A stretch of DNA of 64,000 nt, from positions 3,224,001 through 3,288,000 of the forward strand of contig NZ_AP025470.1 in NCBI RefSeq assembly GCF_024347375.1, written 5' to 3'. The translations under genes were made by a program, and so were the position numbers. The first letter of the stretch is position 1. Each line of letters begins with the position of its first letter. This document shows positions 38,601 through 48,677 of the stretch, piece by piece. The notes beneath the pieces were generated by a model. It was not told the origin of the DNA. It was given only the letters and a program-made list of their open reading frames with translations, and did no database searches. The stretch is from Vibrio coralliirubri (GTDB taxonomy: Bacteria > Pseudomonadota > Gammaproteobacteria > Enterobacterales > Vibrionaceae).

Positions 38601-38722
38601 GGCGGATCGTAAGCAGGGAAGGTTTCACGTTTGATGGTTGATAGTGAGCTTATACCCAAGATCAACAACCCAAGCATCAACAAGTTTGCTGCTGTTGGGT
38701 GCCGAGAGAAAAACTTGATCAT
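35615..38722 (-). CDS. RND efflux pump inner-membrane transporter
   Basis: A 1035-aa resistance-nodulation-division permease of the AcrB/MdtB (HAE-1) class that drives drug or lipid export with the proton gradient. The usual fold is apparent: TM1 (residues ~12-28), a large periplasmic loop, TM2-6 around 335-470 with the proton-relay LLMAIGIMMDDAIVIAES, a second loop (~560-860), and the C-terminal TM cluster with the related MGFVSLAGIVVNDSILLV. The ATG overlaps the adaptor stop by 4 bp. Together with the adaptor it would use a TolC-type outer-membrane channel encoded elsewhere. Substrates cannot be predicted. Confidence 0.93.
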   Translation of the reverse strand: MIKFFSRHPTAANLLMLGLLILGISSLSTIKRETFPAYDPPYIMAAIVYPGASPQEVEESLCVRMEDAVDGLANIEETQCEAIEGSARLILKLNEKADIGRMLVDVQTQINSINDFPTEIESPVVQELDWNEPVVDIAITAETSWPELKAYAEDLKRTMKLDYDVSLVEVSGFSDHQYRVELDTQAIRQLGLSVGDIADQIGRQNVKLPSGNVETPDKNFLIRFDERRITPVELESIVVGSAPNGSVIRLRDIAKITDRFELDEQKVLFDGKPSALLKISKNKEDDALRIKENVTRFVEDQSAIAPNGVTLQMTNDLSSVLWDRLTMMVSNGWQGIVLVFATMWLFFSLRYSFWVAAGLPVAFLGGLFLMANLGLSINIMSLVGLLMAIGIMMDDAIVIAESIASHLDRGQNVDDAVYNGVKKVLPGVLSSFLTTVCIFGSLLFLDGEMGAVLKAVPQVLILVLSLSLIEAFLILPNHLSHSLHKEKNDKPALRFKVVLLEKFENFRNTTLMNMVEKVVTFRYAFMGGVVTLLLLSVALIAGGVVKFQPFPELDGDIAEARIILPPGASLSQTEKVVDKIVASAERLNKQWSEEVEEGNTLVEHITSQFNANADANESGPHLATVRLDLRGAESRNTVIDDFIDAWREDIGDLADPISLVFKQPTMGPGGRAIEIRAKHDDLSALKSASLDIQEYLNQFDGVHGVLDDMRMGKEEILVKLRPGAETYNVNGQMIASQLRAAFFGQTADEIQIGVENISIEVRLDKEQAGDIQQLANFPIITADGSQIPLATLATLDFQRNYVRIQRIDGLRTISIFGDIDNKKASSSAILAQFQKDEAAKLIQKYPGLRFDFEGEAKDAAKTGASMGKGFLLGLFGVFAILSYQFRSYLEPVVVMLAIPLAFIGVVVGHWILGHSLSMPSMMGFVSLAGIVVNDSILLVQYIRHHVDEGDSVHDSVVKASRERFRAVFLTSMTTAAGLLPLLTETSLQAQVIQPLVISIVFGIFASTLLVLFMIPAAYAILADFGLVKKHEPLAL

Positions 38723-40056
38723 GACGCACTCTCCTGAGTATCAGACTCAAGCTCAGCCTCTTCAGAGTTGGACTCTCTCAATAACATGCCTTCGATTGCT
38801 GGCAGGACATCATTGAGAACCAGTTTATCTCCAGCTTGTAGCTCGCCACTCACAACCACTTGATTGTCTCTGCGATAAAGCACTTCAACATTAATCACTT
38901 GCAGACGCTGATTGTCATCCATCAAGTAAACCTTATCACCATGCAGTGCTCGCTCTGGAACCACCCAACTTAGATTCGCGACACCCTCAATCTCAGCTTT
39001 GACAAACATACCGTTAACCAAAGGCGTTGCGCTGTCTGGTTGCAATTGTGAGTAATCTTGAGCGATCTCGAGAATAATCCCCGCCGTCGCTTGGTTTTCA
39101 TCAACCGTTTCGCTGATTCTTGCCACCTTCGCAGGCCAGCTAAGGTTCAAGTTGCCGCTGTTAAGTTGAATGCTTGCTTTGATCGGCGCTTCATAAGGAT
39201 TAGGGATCCCTGCAGCATCGCGAGGAAACTGGTTAAAGCTGGAGGCTAAAGTTTGCATATCGTGAATAGAAAGTTGCGCCTCCACTTCCATGACATTAAT
39301 CCCGTGAGCAATAAACATCTCTTGTTGAAGATTAACCACTTGATTTTGTTCAATATCAACCTGAGCAATTCGCATCGCTCTTGGCAAAGTGATGGTGGTC
39401 TTATCGAGAGAGCGTTGCGCCTCTTTCACTTTAGATACGTTGACCTTAATCACCGCTTCCGCGACGCGTTTTTCATCTGGCATTAACGCGATTTGGTTCG
39501 CGATATCCAACACTAGCTTCTGTTGAGACAATGCGCTTTGTTGTTGCAGGTCGACATCAGACTGAGAAGTCAGCCCTTTCTTACGCAGATCCTGTTTCCG
39601 CTGTAGCTCTTTATTGCTGATCACCAAGCGATTCTTTTCGATCTTAAGAGTCTGATTCAGGTTGTCTTCTTCTTGATTCAATTTCGCTAATGAGGTTTGG
39701 CTTGATTTTAGATCCGCCTCTGCTTGTATCAGCTTCAATTCGTAATCCAATGGATCAACCTTGAGCACGACCGTTCCTGCAGGGATCACCTGGCCTTTTT
39801 CAAGATCTGGATGTCGATAGACTATTTGGCCTGTCACCTCAGCAATCGCTTTCCATTCGACTTTAGGCACCACTTTGCCAAAGCCAACCGCTAACGGTGC
39901 TATCAGTTGTTGCTCTAGGCTCACTGTATCAACTAAGCGGGCTCTATCACCCGCAGGTTTGGTTGGAAGATCCGGCTTCAAGTTAATCGCGGCGACGAGG
40001 CCAATAACACCAACCGCAAGTGCTGGAAAGAAGAGTAGTTTTTTATTTATTTTCAT
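38719..40056 (-). CDS. RND periplasmic adaptor (membrane fusion protein)
   Basis: The 445-aa partner of the RND permease. An N-terminal membrane anchor (LLFFPALAVGVIGLVAAI, residues ~6-24) precedes a half-lipoyl segment (VTGQIVYRHPDLEKGQVIPAGTVVLKVD), a long alpha-helical hairpin (about 105-205, SSQTSLAKLNQEEDNLNQTL and onward), the second lipoyl half, and beta-barrel/membrane-proximal domains. The C-terminal tail is Glu/Ser-rich. It shares one base with the upstream tetR stop and four with the permease start. Confidence 0.9.
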   Translation of the reverse strand: MKINKKLLFFPALAVGVIGLVAAINLKPDLPTKPAGDRARLVDTVSLEQQLIAPLAVGFGKVVPKVEWKAIAEVTGQIVYRHPDLEKGQVIPAGTVVLKVDPLDYELKLIQAEADLKSSQTSLAKLNQEEDNLNQTLKIEKNRLVISNKELQRKQDLRKKGLTSQSDVDLQQQSALSQQKLVLDIANQIALMPDEKRVAEAVIKVNVSKVKEAQRSLDKTTITLPRAMRIAQVDIEQNQVVNLQQEMFIAHGINVMEVEAQLSIHDMQTLASSFNQFPRDAAGIPNPYEAPIKASIQLNSGNLNLSWPAKVARISETVDENQATAGIILEIAQDYSQLQPDSATPLVNGMFVKAEIEGVANLSWVVPERALHGDKVYLMDDNQRLQVINVEVLYRRDNQVVVSGELQAGDKLVLNDVLPAIEGMLLRESNSEEAELESDTQESAS

Positions 40057-40715
40057 TATCTTTGGTCCTGCACGGAAGAAGGGCTCGGTGCGTTAATAAA
40101 GCCTTCAGTCATCAGTTGAATGTTGTGTTCGATTAAACGATTAAGAAATTCTTCATTAATCTCAATCCCATGGATTGCCAATAAAGGCGGCGGAGCGATG
40201 AAAGGAAACACCATCAAGCTTACATACGAAACACGGCACAATTTTGGATCCATGTTCTGTTTTAAGATGCCTTGTTCAACCAACTTTTCAAAAATGACAT
40301 CTTGGGCTGGCTTGGCAACATCGAGGAAAACCTTTTCGAGCAACTCTCTTTGCACTTCAGAGGGAGGCATATTCATCACTTGGGCTATCAAGCGAGGAAA
40401 CTTCGGCACCTTGACCATCTCTTTGTAATAAGTCCGCATTAAATCAAGAAAGTTCTCATGACTGCTTTCTTCAACCAATCTCTGCATCTGCAATTGCATA
40501 GGTCGTAGCGTTTCACGCAGCATCGCTTCAAACAGCCCGGCCTTACTGCCAAAGTAATAGCGGATCATCGCAATGTTCACACCCGCACGCTCAGCAATCA
40601 GGCGCGTCGAGACCTTGTCGTATGGCTGAACGACAAACAGATCACGAGCATGCTCAATCAATAACTGTCGAACATCTAAGTTCTTTTGAGGTCGCCCCGC
40701 TTTTCGTGCCGTCAT
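40056..40715 (-). CDS. TetR-family repressor of the RND operon
   Basis: A 219-aa regulator; the N-terminal TetR helix-turn-helix (RQLLIEHARDLFVVQPYDKVSTRLIAERAGVNIAMIRYYFGSKAGLFEAML) is about residues 16-66, and the C-terminal ~140 residues form the ligand domain. It is the first gene of tetR-adaptor-RND and overlaps the adaptor start by 1 bp. The 32-bp palindrome 13 bp upstream of its ATG is the obvious operator, so autorepression with the pump genes, relieved by a pump substrate, is likely. Confidence 0.9.
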   Translation of the reverse strand: MTARKAGRPQKNLDVRQLLIEHARDLFVVQPYDKVSTRLIAERAGVNIAMIRYYFGSKAGLFEAMLRETLRPMQLQMQRLVEESSHENFLDLMRTYYKEMVKVPKFPRLIAQVMNMPPSEVQRELLEKVFLDVAKPAQDVIFEKLVEQGILKQNMDPKLCRVSYVSLMVFPFIAPPPLLAIHGIEINEEFLNRLIEHNIQLMTEGFINAPSPSSVQDQR

Positions 40716-40728
40716 GGCAAAAATCCAT

Positions 40729-40760
40729 CTCTATAATTAATCATCTGATTAATTATAGAG
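40729..40760. promoter_or_regulatory. Perfect 32-bp palindrome: TetR operator 1
   Basis: Arms of 15 bp (CTCTATAATTAATCA and its exact complement) around a 2-bp centre, starting 13 bp before the tetR ATG. It includes the core TTAATCA-N2-TGATTAA, which recurs at 40800-40815. Confidence 0.8.
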
Positions 40761-40799
40761 ATAAACAGGCGTAACAGTAGAAGATTAATTACTCACTAT

Positions 40800-40815
40800 T
40801 TAATCAAGTGATTAA
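40800..40815. promoter_or_regulatory. TetR operator 2 (same palindromic core)
   Basis: TTAATCA-AG-TGATTAA, a perfect 16-bp palindrome sharing both heptamers with operator 1. Centre-to-centre distance is about 63 bp, about six DNA turns. Confidence 0.7.
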
Positions 40816-41084
40816 TTAATTTGGTCACGCTTGTGATTTTTTTGGTGAATCGTTCCATCAAAAAGATTTACTACAAAGTTTTAACCTACACATAAGCCAA
40901 ACGATAAACTAACCCCCCAATACAAAACCACCAATCAGATGATTTAGCCAATAAAGCCATACAAAACAGCACAAACCAAACCAAAACGTCGCCAATGCAC
41001 GCTGATATTGGATTTTCTTGTTTGACGCTCAGAATAAATTGCGGTAAATATGGTGTTAACAGTTTATTTACGGATATTTGTGTA
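40816..41084. promoter_or_regulatory. Divergent tetR / leu promoter region
   Basis: No ORF is seen. A TTGACG (41022-41027), N17, TAAATA (41045-41050) arrangement lies 34 bp ahead of the leader peptide and is a candidate leu promoter. The region near 40900-40990 is unusually rich in C and A. Confidence 0.4.
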
Positions 41085-41147
41085 ATGATTTTTTCTTCTT
41101 CTCGACTGCTGAAACTTCTCCTTATCGTGAACCAATCGCGCGGGTAA
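41085..41147 (+). CDS. leuL: leu operon leader peptide
   Basis: A 20-codon ORF with a Leu cluster: CTG CTG AAA CTT CTC CTT, i.e. five leucines in six codons, at codons 8-13. It lies 137 bp ahead of leuA and just before the attenuator hairpin, the standard design for ribosome-mediated attenuation by leucyl-tRNA. It is too short for ordinary ORF calls. Confidence 0.88.
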   Translation: MIFSSSRLLKLLLIVNQSRG

Positions 41148-41201
41148 GTTGTGGGTCAAGAACTACACAAATATTAAAACCCGCGCTGAGCGGGTTTTTT
41201 T
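41137..41201 (+). promoter_or_regulatory. leu attenuator: terminator and competing pairing
   Basis: The terminator is AACCCGC (41178-41184) with GCGGGTT (41190-41196) followed by T7. Its 5' arm ACCCGCGC (41179-41186) is also exactly complementary to GCGCGGGT (41138-41145) at the end of the leader peptide, which can form an alternative structure when ribosomes stall at the Leu codons. Confidence 0.82.
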
Positions 41202-41283
41202 GTAACTGGCACTTTTAAAAGAACATCATTCTTAATAATAATTTGGATAGCAATCGATTCATTATCGATATAAGGAAGCACCC

Positions 41284-42831
41284 ATGAACGATCAAGTGAT
41301 AATTTTTGACACGACCTTACGTGATGGCGAGCAAGCGTTGGCAGCAAGCCTTACGGTAAAAGAGAAATTACAGATCGCTTATGCACTTGAACGACTGGGT
41401 GTAGATGTTATTGAAGCGGGTTTCCCTGTGTCATCACCAGGCGATTTCGAATCAGTACAAACCATCGCAAAAAATATTAAAGATAGCCGCATCTGTGCGC
41501 TTTCTCGTGCCGTTGCAAAAGATATCGATGCCGCTGCCGAAGCACTAAAAGTGGCTGACCAGTTCCGTATTCATACCTTTATTTCTACATCGACGGTTCA
41601 CGTACAAGACAAATTACGCCGCAGCTACGACGATGTTGTCGAGATGGCAGTGAAAGCGGTAAAGCATGCGCGTAACTATACCGATGATGTTGAGTTCTCT
41701 TGTGAAGATGCCGGTCGTACACCTATCGACAACCTATGTCGTATGGTTGAAGCCGCTATCAACGCTGGCGCAAAAACCATCAACATTCCAGACACCGTAG
41801 GCTACACTGTACCGAATGAATTTGGTGGCATTATCCAAACGCTATTTGATCGCGTACCAAACATCGATCAAGCGATCATCTCTGTTCACTGTCACGATGA
41901 CTTAGGCATGTCGGTTGCTAACTCAATTGCTGCCGTTCAAGCAGGTGCTCGACAAATTGAAGGCACAATCAATGGTATTGGTGAGCGTGCGGGTAACTGT
42001 TCTTTAGAAGAAATCGCAATGATCATCAAAACTCGTCAAGAGCTATTAGGTGTTCATACCGGTTTGGACCACAAAGAGATTCACCGTACCAGTAAGTTGG
42101 TTAGCCAGCTTTGCCATATGCCAATTCAAGACAACAAAGCAATCGTAGGTGCTAACGCATTCAGCCACTCTTCAGGTATCCACCAAGACGGCATGCTTAA
42201 GAACAAGAACACTTACGAGATCATGACACCTGAGTCTATTGGCTTGAAAAACAAAGCATTGAATCTAACCAGCCGCAGTGGTCGTGCAGCCGTTAAGAGC
42301 CACATGGACGCAATGGGCTACAAAGACAATGAGTACAACCTAGATTCATTGTACGAAGACTTCTTGAAGCTTGCTGACCGTAAAGGCCAAGTGTTCGATT
42401 ACGACCTAGAAGCACTAATGCACTTCGCAAATCTACGTGACGAAGATGACTTCTATAAACTTAACTACCTAAGCGTACAATCTGGTAGTGTTATGTCTAC
42501 CACCAGCATTAAGCTGCAATGTGGTGACGAAGAGAAATGCGAAGCGGCTGTCGGTAACGGCCCGGTTGATGCTTTATACCAATGTATCTACCGCTTAACG
42601 GGTTACGAAATTGCATTGGATAAATTCGACCTTACCGCAAAAGGTGAAGGCGAAGATGGCTTAGGCCAAGCTGATATCATTGCTAACTATAAAGGCCGCA
42701 AGTACCACGGTACGGGCGTTTCAACCGATATCGTTGAAGCCTCAGGTCAGGCGCTACTGCACGTTATTAATAGCATTCAACGCGCAGACACCATTGCTGA
42801 AATGAAACAGCAAAGAATCGCAACAGTTTAA
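41284..42831 (+). CDS. leuA: 2-isopropylmalate synthase
   Basis: Condenses acetyl-CoA with 2-ketoisovalerate at the committed step of leucine synthesis, with leucine feedback. It has 515 aa. The TIM-barrel signature [17 protein letters not shown] at the N-terminus, the metal-binding [13 protein letters not shown] near residue 202, and [13 protein letters not shown] are present; the C-terminal ~125 residues form the leucine-binding regulatory domain. It is the first structural gene of leuABCD, behind the leader/attenuator. Confidence 0.97.
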   Translation: MNDQVIIFDTTLRDGEQALAASLTVKEKLQIAYALERLGVDVIEAGFPVSSPGDFESVQTIAKNIKDSRICALSRAVAKDIDAAAEALKVADQFRIHTFISTSTVHVQDKLRRSYDDVVEMAVKAVKHARNYTDDVEFSCEDAGRTPIDNLCRMVEAAINAGAKTINIPDTVGYTVPNEFGGIIQTLFDRVPNIDQAIISVHCHDDLGMSVANSIAAVQAGARQIEGTINGIGERAGNCSLEEIAMIIKTRQELLGVHTGLDHKEIHRTSKLVSQLCHMPIQDNKAIVGANAFSHSSGIHQDGMLKNKNTYEIMTPESIGLKNKALNLTSRSGRAAVKSHMDAMGYKDNEYNLDSLYEDFLKLADRKGQVFDYDLEALMHFANLRDEDDFYKLNYLSVQSGSVMSTTSIKLQCGDEEKCEAAVGNGPVDALYQCIYRLTGYEIALDKFDLTAKGEGEDGLGQADIIANYKGRKYHGTGVSTDIVEASGQALLHVINSIQRADTIAEMKQQRIATV

Positions 42832-42919
42832 ACACCCAATAACAGAGCCCTAGAGCCGATGTTGTTGGCTTTAGGGACAAAATTTAAAACGAGCGAAAGA
42901 GCTCAGTAACAAGAATTAA

Positions 42920-44020
<1,101 letters not shown>

Positions 44021-44137
44021 GCTAAATGCTCCGATTAGAAGCAAGTACATAAGAATAATATCAAGCCAAGTCAGCGTAAACCGCATGACTTGGCTCGAAA
44101 CAAACACTGGGACTGATGCTCCCAAGGAAGAAAAGCT

Positions 44138-45550
44138 ATGTCGACAAACCAGCAAGCAAAAACCTTATACGAAAAAGTTTATGACGCTCACGTTGCGGTT
44201 GCAGCGAAAGGCGAAACGCCAATTCTTTATATCGATCGTCACTTAGTCCACGAAGTAACGTCGCCACAAGCCTTTGATGGTCTGCGTGAAAAAGGCCGTA
44301 AAGTTCGCCAAGTAGGCAAAACTTTTGCGACGATGGATCACAACGTATCGACACAAACTAAAGACATCAACGCTTCTGGCGAGATGGCTCGTATCCAAAT
44401 GGAAACGCTATCGAAGAACTGTGAAGAGTTTGGTGTCACGCTTTACGATCTAAACCACAAATACCAAGGTATTGTGCACGTAATGGGTCCTGAGCTAGGT
44501 ATTACGCTACCGGGCATGACCATCGTATGTGGTGACTCGCACACGGCTACACACGGTGCATTTGGTTCACTAGCATTCGGTATCGGTACTTCAGAAGTTG
44601 AGCACGTTCTAGCAACTCAAACACTAAAACAAGCTCGTGCTAAAACGATGAAGATCGAAGTAAAAGGCAAGGTTGCTCCAGGCATCACTGCAAAAGACAT
44701 CGTGCTAGCGATCATCGGTAAAACAACGGCCGCTGGCGGTACTGGCTATGTGGTTGAATTCTGTGGTGAGGTAATTACCGACCTTACGATGGAAGGTCGT
44801 ATGACGGTATGTAACATGGCAATCGAGCTAGGTGCTAAAGCGGGTTTAATTGCCCCTGATGCAACGACATACGAGTACATCAAAGGTCGTAAGTTCTCTC
44901 CACAAGGCGAAGACCTAGAAGCGGCAATTGAATACTGGGACACATTGAAAACCGATGCTGATGCTGAATTCGATGCGGTTGTTACATTAGAAGCTGCAGA
45001 CATCAAACCACAAGTTACTTGGGGCACAAACCCAGGTCAGGTTATCTCGGTAGACACACCAATCCCAGCACCTGAAAGCTTCGCTGACCCTGTAGAAAAA
45101 GCATCTGCAGAAAAAGCGCTGGCTTACATGGGCCTTGAAGCAGGTAAATCTCTATCTGATTACAACGTAGATAAAGTGTTCGTGGGTTCTTGTACTAACT
45201 CTCGTATCGAAGACATGCGTGCAGCAGCAGCGGTAGCGAAAGGCCGTCAAGTAGCGAAACACGTTCAAGCGCTTATCGTTCCGGGTTCAGAGCAAGTTAA
45301 AGCACAAGCTGAAGCTGAAGGCCTAGATAAGATCTTCATCGAAGCAGGCTTTGAATGGCGCCTACCGGGCTGTTCTATGTGTCTTGCAATGAACAACGAC
45401 CGTCTTGGTCCACAAGAGCGCTGTGCTTCTACATCAAACCGTAACTTTGAAGGTCGCCAAGGCCGTGATGGTCGTACGCACCTAGTTAGCCCAGCAATGG
45501 CAGCCGCAGCGGCAATCGCTGGTCACTTTGTCGATATTCGTGAACTTTAA
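44138..45550 (+). CDS. leuC: 3-isopropylmalate dehydratase large subunit
   Basis: The [4Fe-4S] aconitase-like subunit (470 aa) that isomerises 2- to 3-isopropylmalate with LeuD. It has the aconitase signatures [27 protein letters not shown] near residue 130, [16 protein letters not shown] near residue 349 (cluster Cys), and [10 protein letters not shown] near residue 410 (two further cluster Cys). Conserved length and order in the operon support the call. Confidence 0.97.
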   Translation: MSTNQQAKTLYEKVYDAHVAVAAKGETPILYIDRHLVHEVTSPQAFDGLREKGRKVRQVGKTFATMDHNVSTQTKDINASGEMARIQMETLSKNCEEFGVTLYDLNHKYQGIVHVMGPELGITLPGMTIVCGDSHTATHGAFGSLAFGIGTSEVEHVLATQTLKQARAKTMKIEVKGKVAPGITAKDIVLAIIGKTTAAGGTGYVVEFCGEVITDLTMEGRMTVCNMAIELGAKAGLIAPDATTYEYIKGRKFSPQGEDLEAAIEYWDTLKTDADAEFDAVVTLEAADIKPQVTWGTNPGQVISVDTPIPAPESFADPVEKASAEKALAYMGLEAGKSLSDYNVDKVFVGSCTNSRIEDMRAAAAVAKGRQVAKHVQALIVPGSEQVKAQAEAEGLDKIFIEAGFEWRLPGCSMCLAMNNDRLGPQERCASTSNRNFEGRQGRDGRTHLVSPAMAAAAAIAGHFVDIREL

Positions 45551-45564
45551 TTAGAGGATTTAAC

Positions 45565-46167
45565 ATGTCAGGTTTTCAACAACACACCGGATTAGTCGTT
45601 CCTCTAGATACGGCCAACATCGATACTGATGCGATCATTCCAAAGCAGTTTCTACAGAAAGTAAACCGCATCGGTTTTGGTAAACATTTGTTCCACGATT
45701 GGCGCTTCCTCGACGATGCAGGCCAACAACCAAACCCTGAGTTTGTAATGAACGAAGCACGCTACCAAGGCGCTTCAATTCTTCTAGCTCGTGAAAACTT
45801 CGGTTGTGGTTCATCTCGTGAACACGCACCTTGGGCGCTTGCCGATTATGGTATCCAAGTAATGATCGCACCAAGCTTTGCCGACATTTTCTATGGTAAC
45901 TCGATCAACAACCAAATGGTGCCAGTTCGATTGACTGAGCAAGAAGTGGACGAGCTATTCCAATTCGTTGAAGCGAATGAAGGAGCAGAAATCACGGTTG
46001 ATCTAGAAGCGATGAAAGTTAGCGCGAACGGTAAAGAGTACTCGTTTGAAATTGATGAGTTCCGTCGTCACTGCTTACTGAATGGTTTAGATAATATCGG
46101 CCTTACACTTCAACACGCCGATAAGATTTCAGAGTTTGAAGCTAAGATTCCTAGCTTCCTAAAATAA
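45565..46167 (+). CDS. leuD: 3-isopropylmalate dehydratase small subunit
   Basis: The 200-aa swivel subunit that completes the LeuCD isomerase. It shows [16 protein letters not shown] near residue 18 and the [17 protein letters not shown] active-site loop near residue 75. It starts 14 bp after leuC and ends the leu operon ahead of a terminator. Confidence 0.97.
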   Translation: MSGFQQHTGLVVPLDTANIDTDAIIPKQFLQKVNRIGFGKHLFHDWRFLDDAGQQPNPEFVMNEARYQGASILLARENFGCGSSREHAPWALADYGIQVMIAPSFADIFYGNSINNQMVPVRLTEQEVDELFQFVEANEGAEITVDLEAMKVSANGKEYSFEIDEFRRHCLLNGLDNIGLTLQHADKISEFEAKIPSFLK

Positions 46168-46189
46168 TGAGACGTTTCTGAATAAATCC

Positions 46190-46218
46190 AAAGGTTGGCC
46201 AAGTGCCAACCTTTTTTA
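46190..46218 (+). terminator. leuABCD terminator
   Basis: AAGGTTGGC (46191-46199) and GCCAACCTT (46205-46213), then TTTTTATTT. Confidence 0.92.
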
Positions 46219-46323
46219 TTTGGCTAAGCTTTTAACTTAACTTCATATGTTTATTTAACTGAAGAGCTGTGAAAGAAAATGGTAAGCCTTAAGGTCTTAG
46301 TAGTCAGTCATCAGGAGAATGCC

Positions 46324-47106
46324 ATGAAACAACTACTTTTTATTGTCAGCCTACTTTTCTCAACCTTAGCTTGGTCTGCGCCTAAATCCGATCTTTGGCC
46401 ATATTGGAACCAAAGCGACGAAACCAACCTAGAACAGGTACCTCACCAAGATTGGCAGCAATTTCTCGATAACTACTTAGTTAAACAAGGGCAAAATACG
46501 TTAGTTCGCTATAAAGCGGTGAACACTGCCGATAAGACAAAACTTAAGCAATACATCAAGCAACTCGAACAAGTTAATCCGCTCGACTATTCAAAAGCGG
46601 AGCAGTATGCCTATTGGGTTAACCTATACAACGCCGTGACTGTCGATTTGATTCTTGATGCTTATCCGATCAAATCCATCACTAAACTTGGCGGACTATT
46701 TAGTTTTGGGCCGTGGGGAGATGATGTGGTAGTCGTTAACGGAAAATCACTGACACTCAACGACATTGAACACCGAATCCTAAGGCCGATTTGGCAAGAT
46801 CCTCGTACGCATTATGCAGTGAACTGTGCCAGCCTAGGCTGCCCTAACTTACAACCTGACGCTTTTACCTCTGACAATACTGAAGCCTTGCTAGAGCAAG
46901 CTGCAACTGAGTTTGTAAGCAGTGACAAAGGCGTGATGGTTACAAACAATAAGCTTCAACTATCATCGATTTACGAATGGTTTGCTGTGGATTTTGGTAC
47001 AGAGAAACAACTTATTCAGCACTTAGACCAATATCGAACTCAACCTGTAACGAATACTCAAAACATCAGTTATGAATACGATTGGTCGCTCAACCAAGCA
47101 AACTAG
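46324..47106 (+). CDS. Exported DUF547 protein
   Basis: I start at 46324, where the product begins with a clear signal peptide (MKQLLFIVSLLFSTLAWSAP) and GGAGA lies 7 nt upstream; the frame is open to 46279 but the added residues are unlike a signal. The mature protein is a DUF547 domain: YWVNLYNAVTVDLILDAYPIKSI near residue 95, HYAVNCASLGCPNL near residue 160, and QLSSIYEWFAVDFG near residue 220. DUF547 proteins have a papain/transglutaminase-like fold in some analyses; the Cys-Ala-Ser-Leu-Gly-Cys motif could be catalytic or metal binding. The biological role is unknown. Confidence 0.85.
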   Translation: MKQLLFIVSLLFSTLAWSAPKSDLWPYWNQSDETNLEQVPHQDWQQFLDNYLVKQGQNTLVRYKAVNTADKTKLKQYIKQLEQVNPLDYSKAEQYAYWVNLYNAVTVDLILDAYPIKSITKLGGLFSFGPWGDDVVVVNGKSLTLNDIEHRILRPIWQDPRTHYAVNCASLGCPNLQPDAFTSDNTEALLEQAATEFVSSDKGVMVTNNKLQLSSIYEWFAVDFGTEKQLIQHLDQYRTQPVTNTQNISYEYDWSLNQAN

Positions 47107-47135
47107 CTCTAACGCTAAAGTTGATCACTAAAGCA

Positions 47136-47178
47136 AAAAAATAGGCTAGAGGTTTTTATTAACCGCTAGCCTATTTTC
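47136..47178. terminator. Bidirectional terminator between DUF547 and DUF924 genes
   Basis: An 11-bp perfect stem, AAATAGGCTAG (47139-47149) with CTAGCCTATTT (47166-47176), lies between the two converging genes, with A-rich and T-rich flanks. Confidence 0.85.
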
Positions 47179-47201
47179 ATATAATTAACTGTTTTTTTTA
47201 A

Positions 47202-47747
47202 CTAAAAGCTTGAGCCCGGTTGCTGCAAGAATTCAATTTCTTCGGGAGTCGAAGCTCGCCCTAACACCTCATTACGGTGAGGGTAGCGACCAAACTGCTC
47301 AATGATAACCTTGTGCTTAAACTCAAAATCCAGATTATGTTCTAATCCCGTTTGAGAAAAGAGTTCCACGGCTTGTTCATGGACTAACAAAGATTCACTG
47401 TGCATATAAGGCATATACAGGAAGCTTTTCTGTTGCTCGTTAAGCTGGTGATCAAAACCACCCGCTACCGCCTCTTGAGCTAGAGCCAACGCCATCGGAT
47501 CAGCCGAAAAAGCTGCCGGACTGTTTCTACCAATATTTCGAGAAAACTGATCAAGCACGATAATCTCTGCCAATCGCCCTTGTGCGTTTTGTCGCCATTC
47601 AAATAGCTCGCCTTGAATGGCTGCTTGATGTAGTTCAGAAAATCGAGACTCAATCACAACGTCAATCTCGGCGCCGCCAGTAAACCAATCTTTAGGCGTC
47701 AAATCATCGAACCAAAACTCTAGAACATCCTGATACGTTACCGTCAT
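47202..47747 (-). CDS. DUF924 family protein
   Basis: A 181-aa cytoplasmic protein with the family pattern: YQDVLEFWFDD at the start, ILDQF-type IVLDQFSRNIGRNSPAAFSADPMALALA near residue 68, YMPYMHSES near residue 112, and the terminal FGRYPHRNEVLGRASTPEEIEFL. It is all-helical and TPR-like by family; its function is not known. It stands alone between two terminators. Confidence 0.9.
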   Translation of the reverse strand: MTVTYQDVLEFWFDDLTPKDWFTGGAEIDVVIESRFSELHQAAIQGELFEWRQNAQGRLAEIIVLDQFSRNIGRNSPAAFSADPMALALAQEAVAGGFDHQLNEQQKSFLYMPYMHSESLLVHEQAVELFSQTGLEHNLDFEFKHKVIIEQFGRYPHRNEVLGRASTPEEIEFLQQPGSSF

Positions 47748-47761
47748 ATAACTCCCTTTAA

Positions 47762-47797
47762 TAAAAAACCGAGTAATCTTGTTATTACTCGGTTTAG
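47762..47797 (-). terminator. Hairpin between djlA end and DUF924 start
   Basis: A 12-bp perfect stem AAACCGAGTAAT (47766-47777) with ATTACTCGGTTT (47784-47795). With respect to the DUF924 gene it lies upstream; it is oriented to end djlA only if read from the plus side, so on the minus strand it would stop transcripts arriving from djlA's promoter region? In fact djlA (47805-48659, minus) runs into it after its stop, so it is the djlA terminator. Confidence 0.85.
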
Positions 47798-47804
47798 TGT
47801 TCGA

Positions 47805-48659
47805 TTACTTAAAACCTTTGACCTTCTTTATCAGGTCATAGGCATTTTGAATTTCTTGAGATTTTTCTTTCGCGACATTCATCATTTCTGGTGGTAAGCC
47901 CTTCGCCATCAGTTTATCTGGGTGATGCTCATTCATCAGCTTGCGGTAGGCTTTCTTCACCTCTTTACCGTCAGCACTTTCACTCACACCAAGAACCTTA
48001 TATGCGTCGCCAAGCTGGTTCTGTTGCGAAGCCTGTTGCCAACCTGATGATTGCCCATGACCTTGATGGCCACCAAAGCTTCCACCTTGCTGTTGGAAAC
48101 GGAACGCAGCTTCTTGCATCTGCAAGCGGCGTTCTAGTTGTTCTGCCGAAAACCCAAGGCCTTGCGCTATTTTATGCAGAACCTGACGCTCACTCGGGTG
48201 CAAACTTCCATCCGCAAATGCGGCAGATACCTGAAGCTCTAGAAAGAACTGCAGAAGATCAAAACGACCACCCGATGAGATTTTCACTCGCTCAAGTACG
48301 TCGCTCAGTGGGAAGTCGCTCTCTTTGCCGTCACGGAATGCATCTTGCGCCGCTTTGCGTTGTTCGCCGTGCAGATTCATGCGCTCCATCATGGTAGAAG
48401 CAAGCTGAATCTCTTCTGGCGTTACCTGCCCTTTCGCTTTAGCAACGTGCCCCATAACCGCAAAAGCGGATTTAAAAAACTCGTTCTGTCTTTCTGCTTG
48501 GCTTGGACCTCGACCAAAACCAGAGCTATTGAAGCCTGATTGGTTCAATCGGCGAGCTTTATCGAATTGGTGTCCTAAAAACAGACCAAAAACTAAACCG
48601 AGTGGCCCTCCAAATAAAAAGCCAAAAAACGCGCCCAAAATTTTGCCAAATATTTGCAT
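47805..48659 (-). CDS. djlA: Membrane-anchored DnaJ-like co-chaperone DjlA
   Basis: A type III J-protein that stimulates DnaK at the inner membrane. In 284 aa it has an N-terminal Gly-rich transmembrane segment (ILGAFFGFLFGGPLGLVFGLFLG, about residues 6-28), a central TerB-like domain (about 55-180), a Gln/Gly/Ser linker, and a C-terminal J domain (YKVLGVSESADGKEVKKAYRKLMNEHHPDKL) with the HPD motif intact. It is divergent from lptD, as in E. coli. Confidence 0.95.
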   Translation of the reverse strand: MQIFGKILGAFFGFLFGGPLGLVFGLFLGHQFDKARRLNQSGFNSSGFGRGPSQAERQNEFFKSAFAVMGHVAKAKGQVTPEEIQLASTMMERMNLHGEQRKAAQDAFRDGKESDFPLSDVLERVKISSGGRFDLLQFFLELQVSAAFADGSLHPSERQVLHKIAQGLGFSAEQLERRLQMQEAAFRFQQQGGSFGGHQGHGQSSGWQQASQQNQLGDAYKVLGVSESADGKEVKKAYRKLMNEHHPDKLMAKGLPPEMMNVAKEKSQEIQNAYDLIKKVKGFK

Positions 48660-48677
48660 TATGTGTTCTCTATCTAT

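Noticed and set aside
47891..48397. A 168-codon plus-strand ORF inside djlA
   Set aside because: It is the antisense shadow of djlA; its Cys/His/Ser-rich composition and lack of RBS do not suggest a gene.
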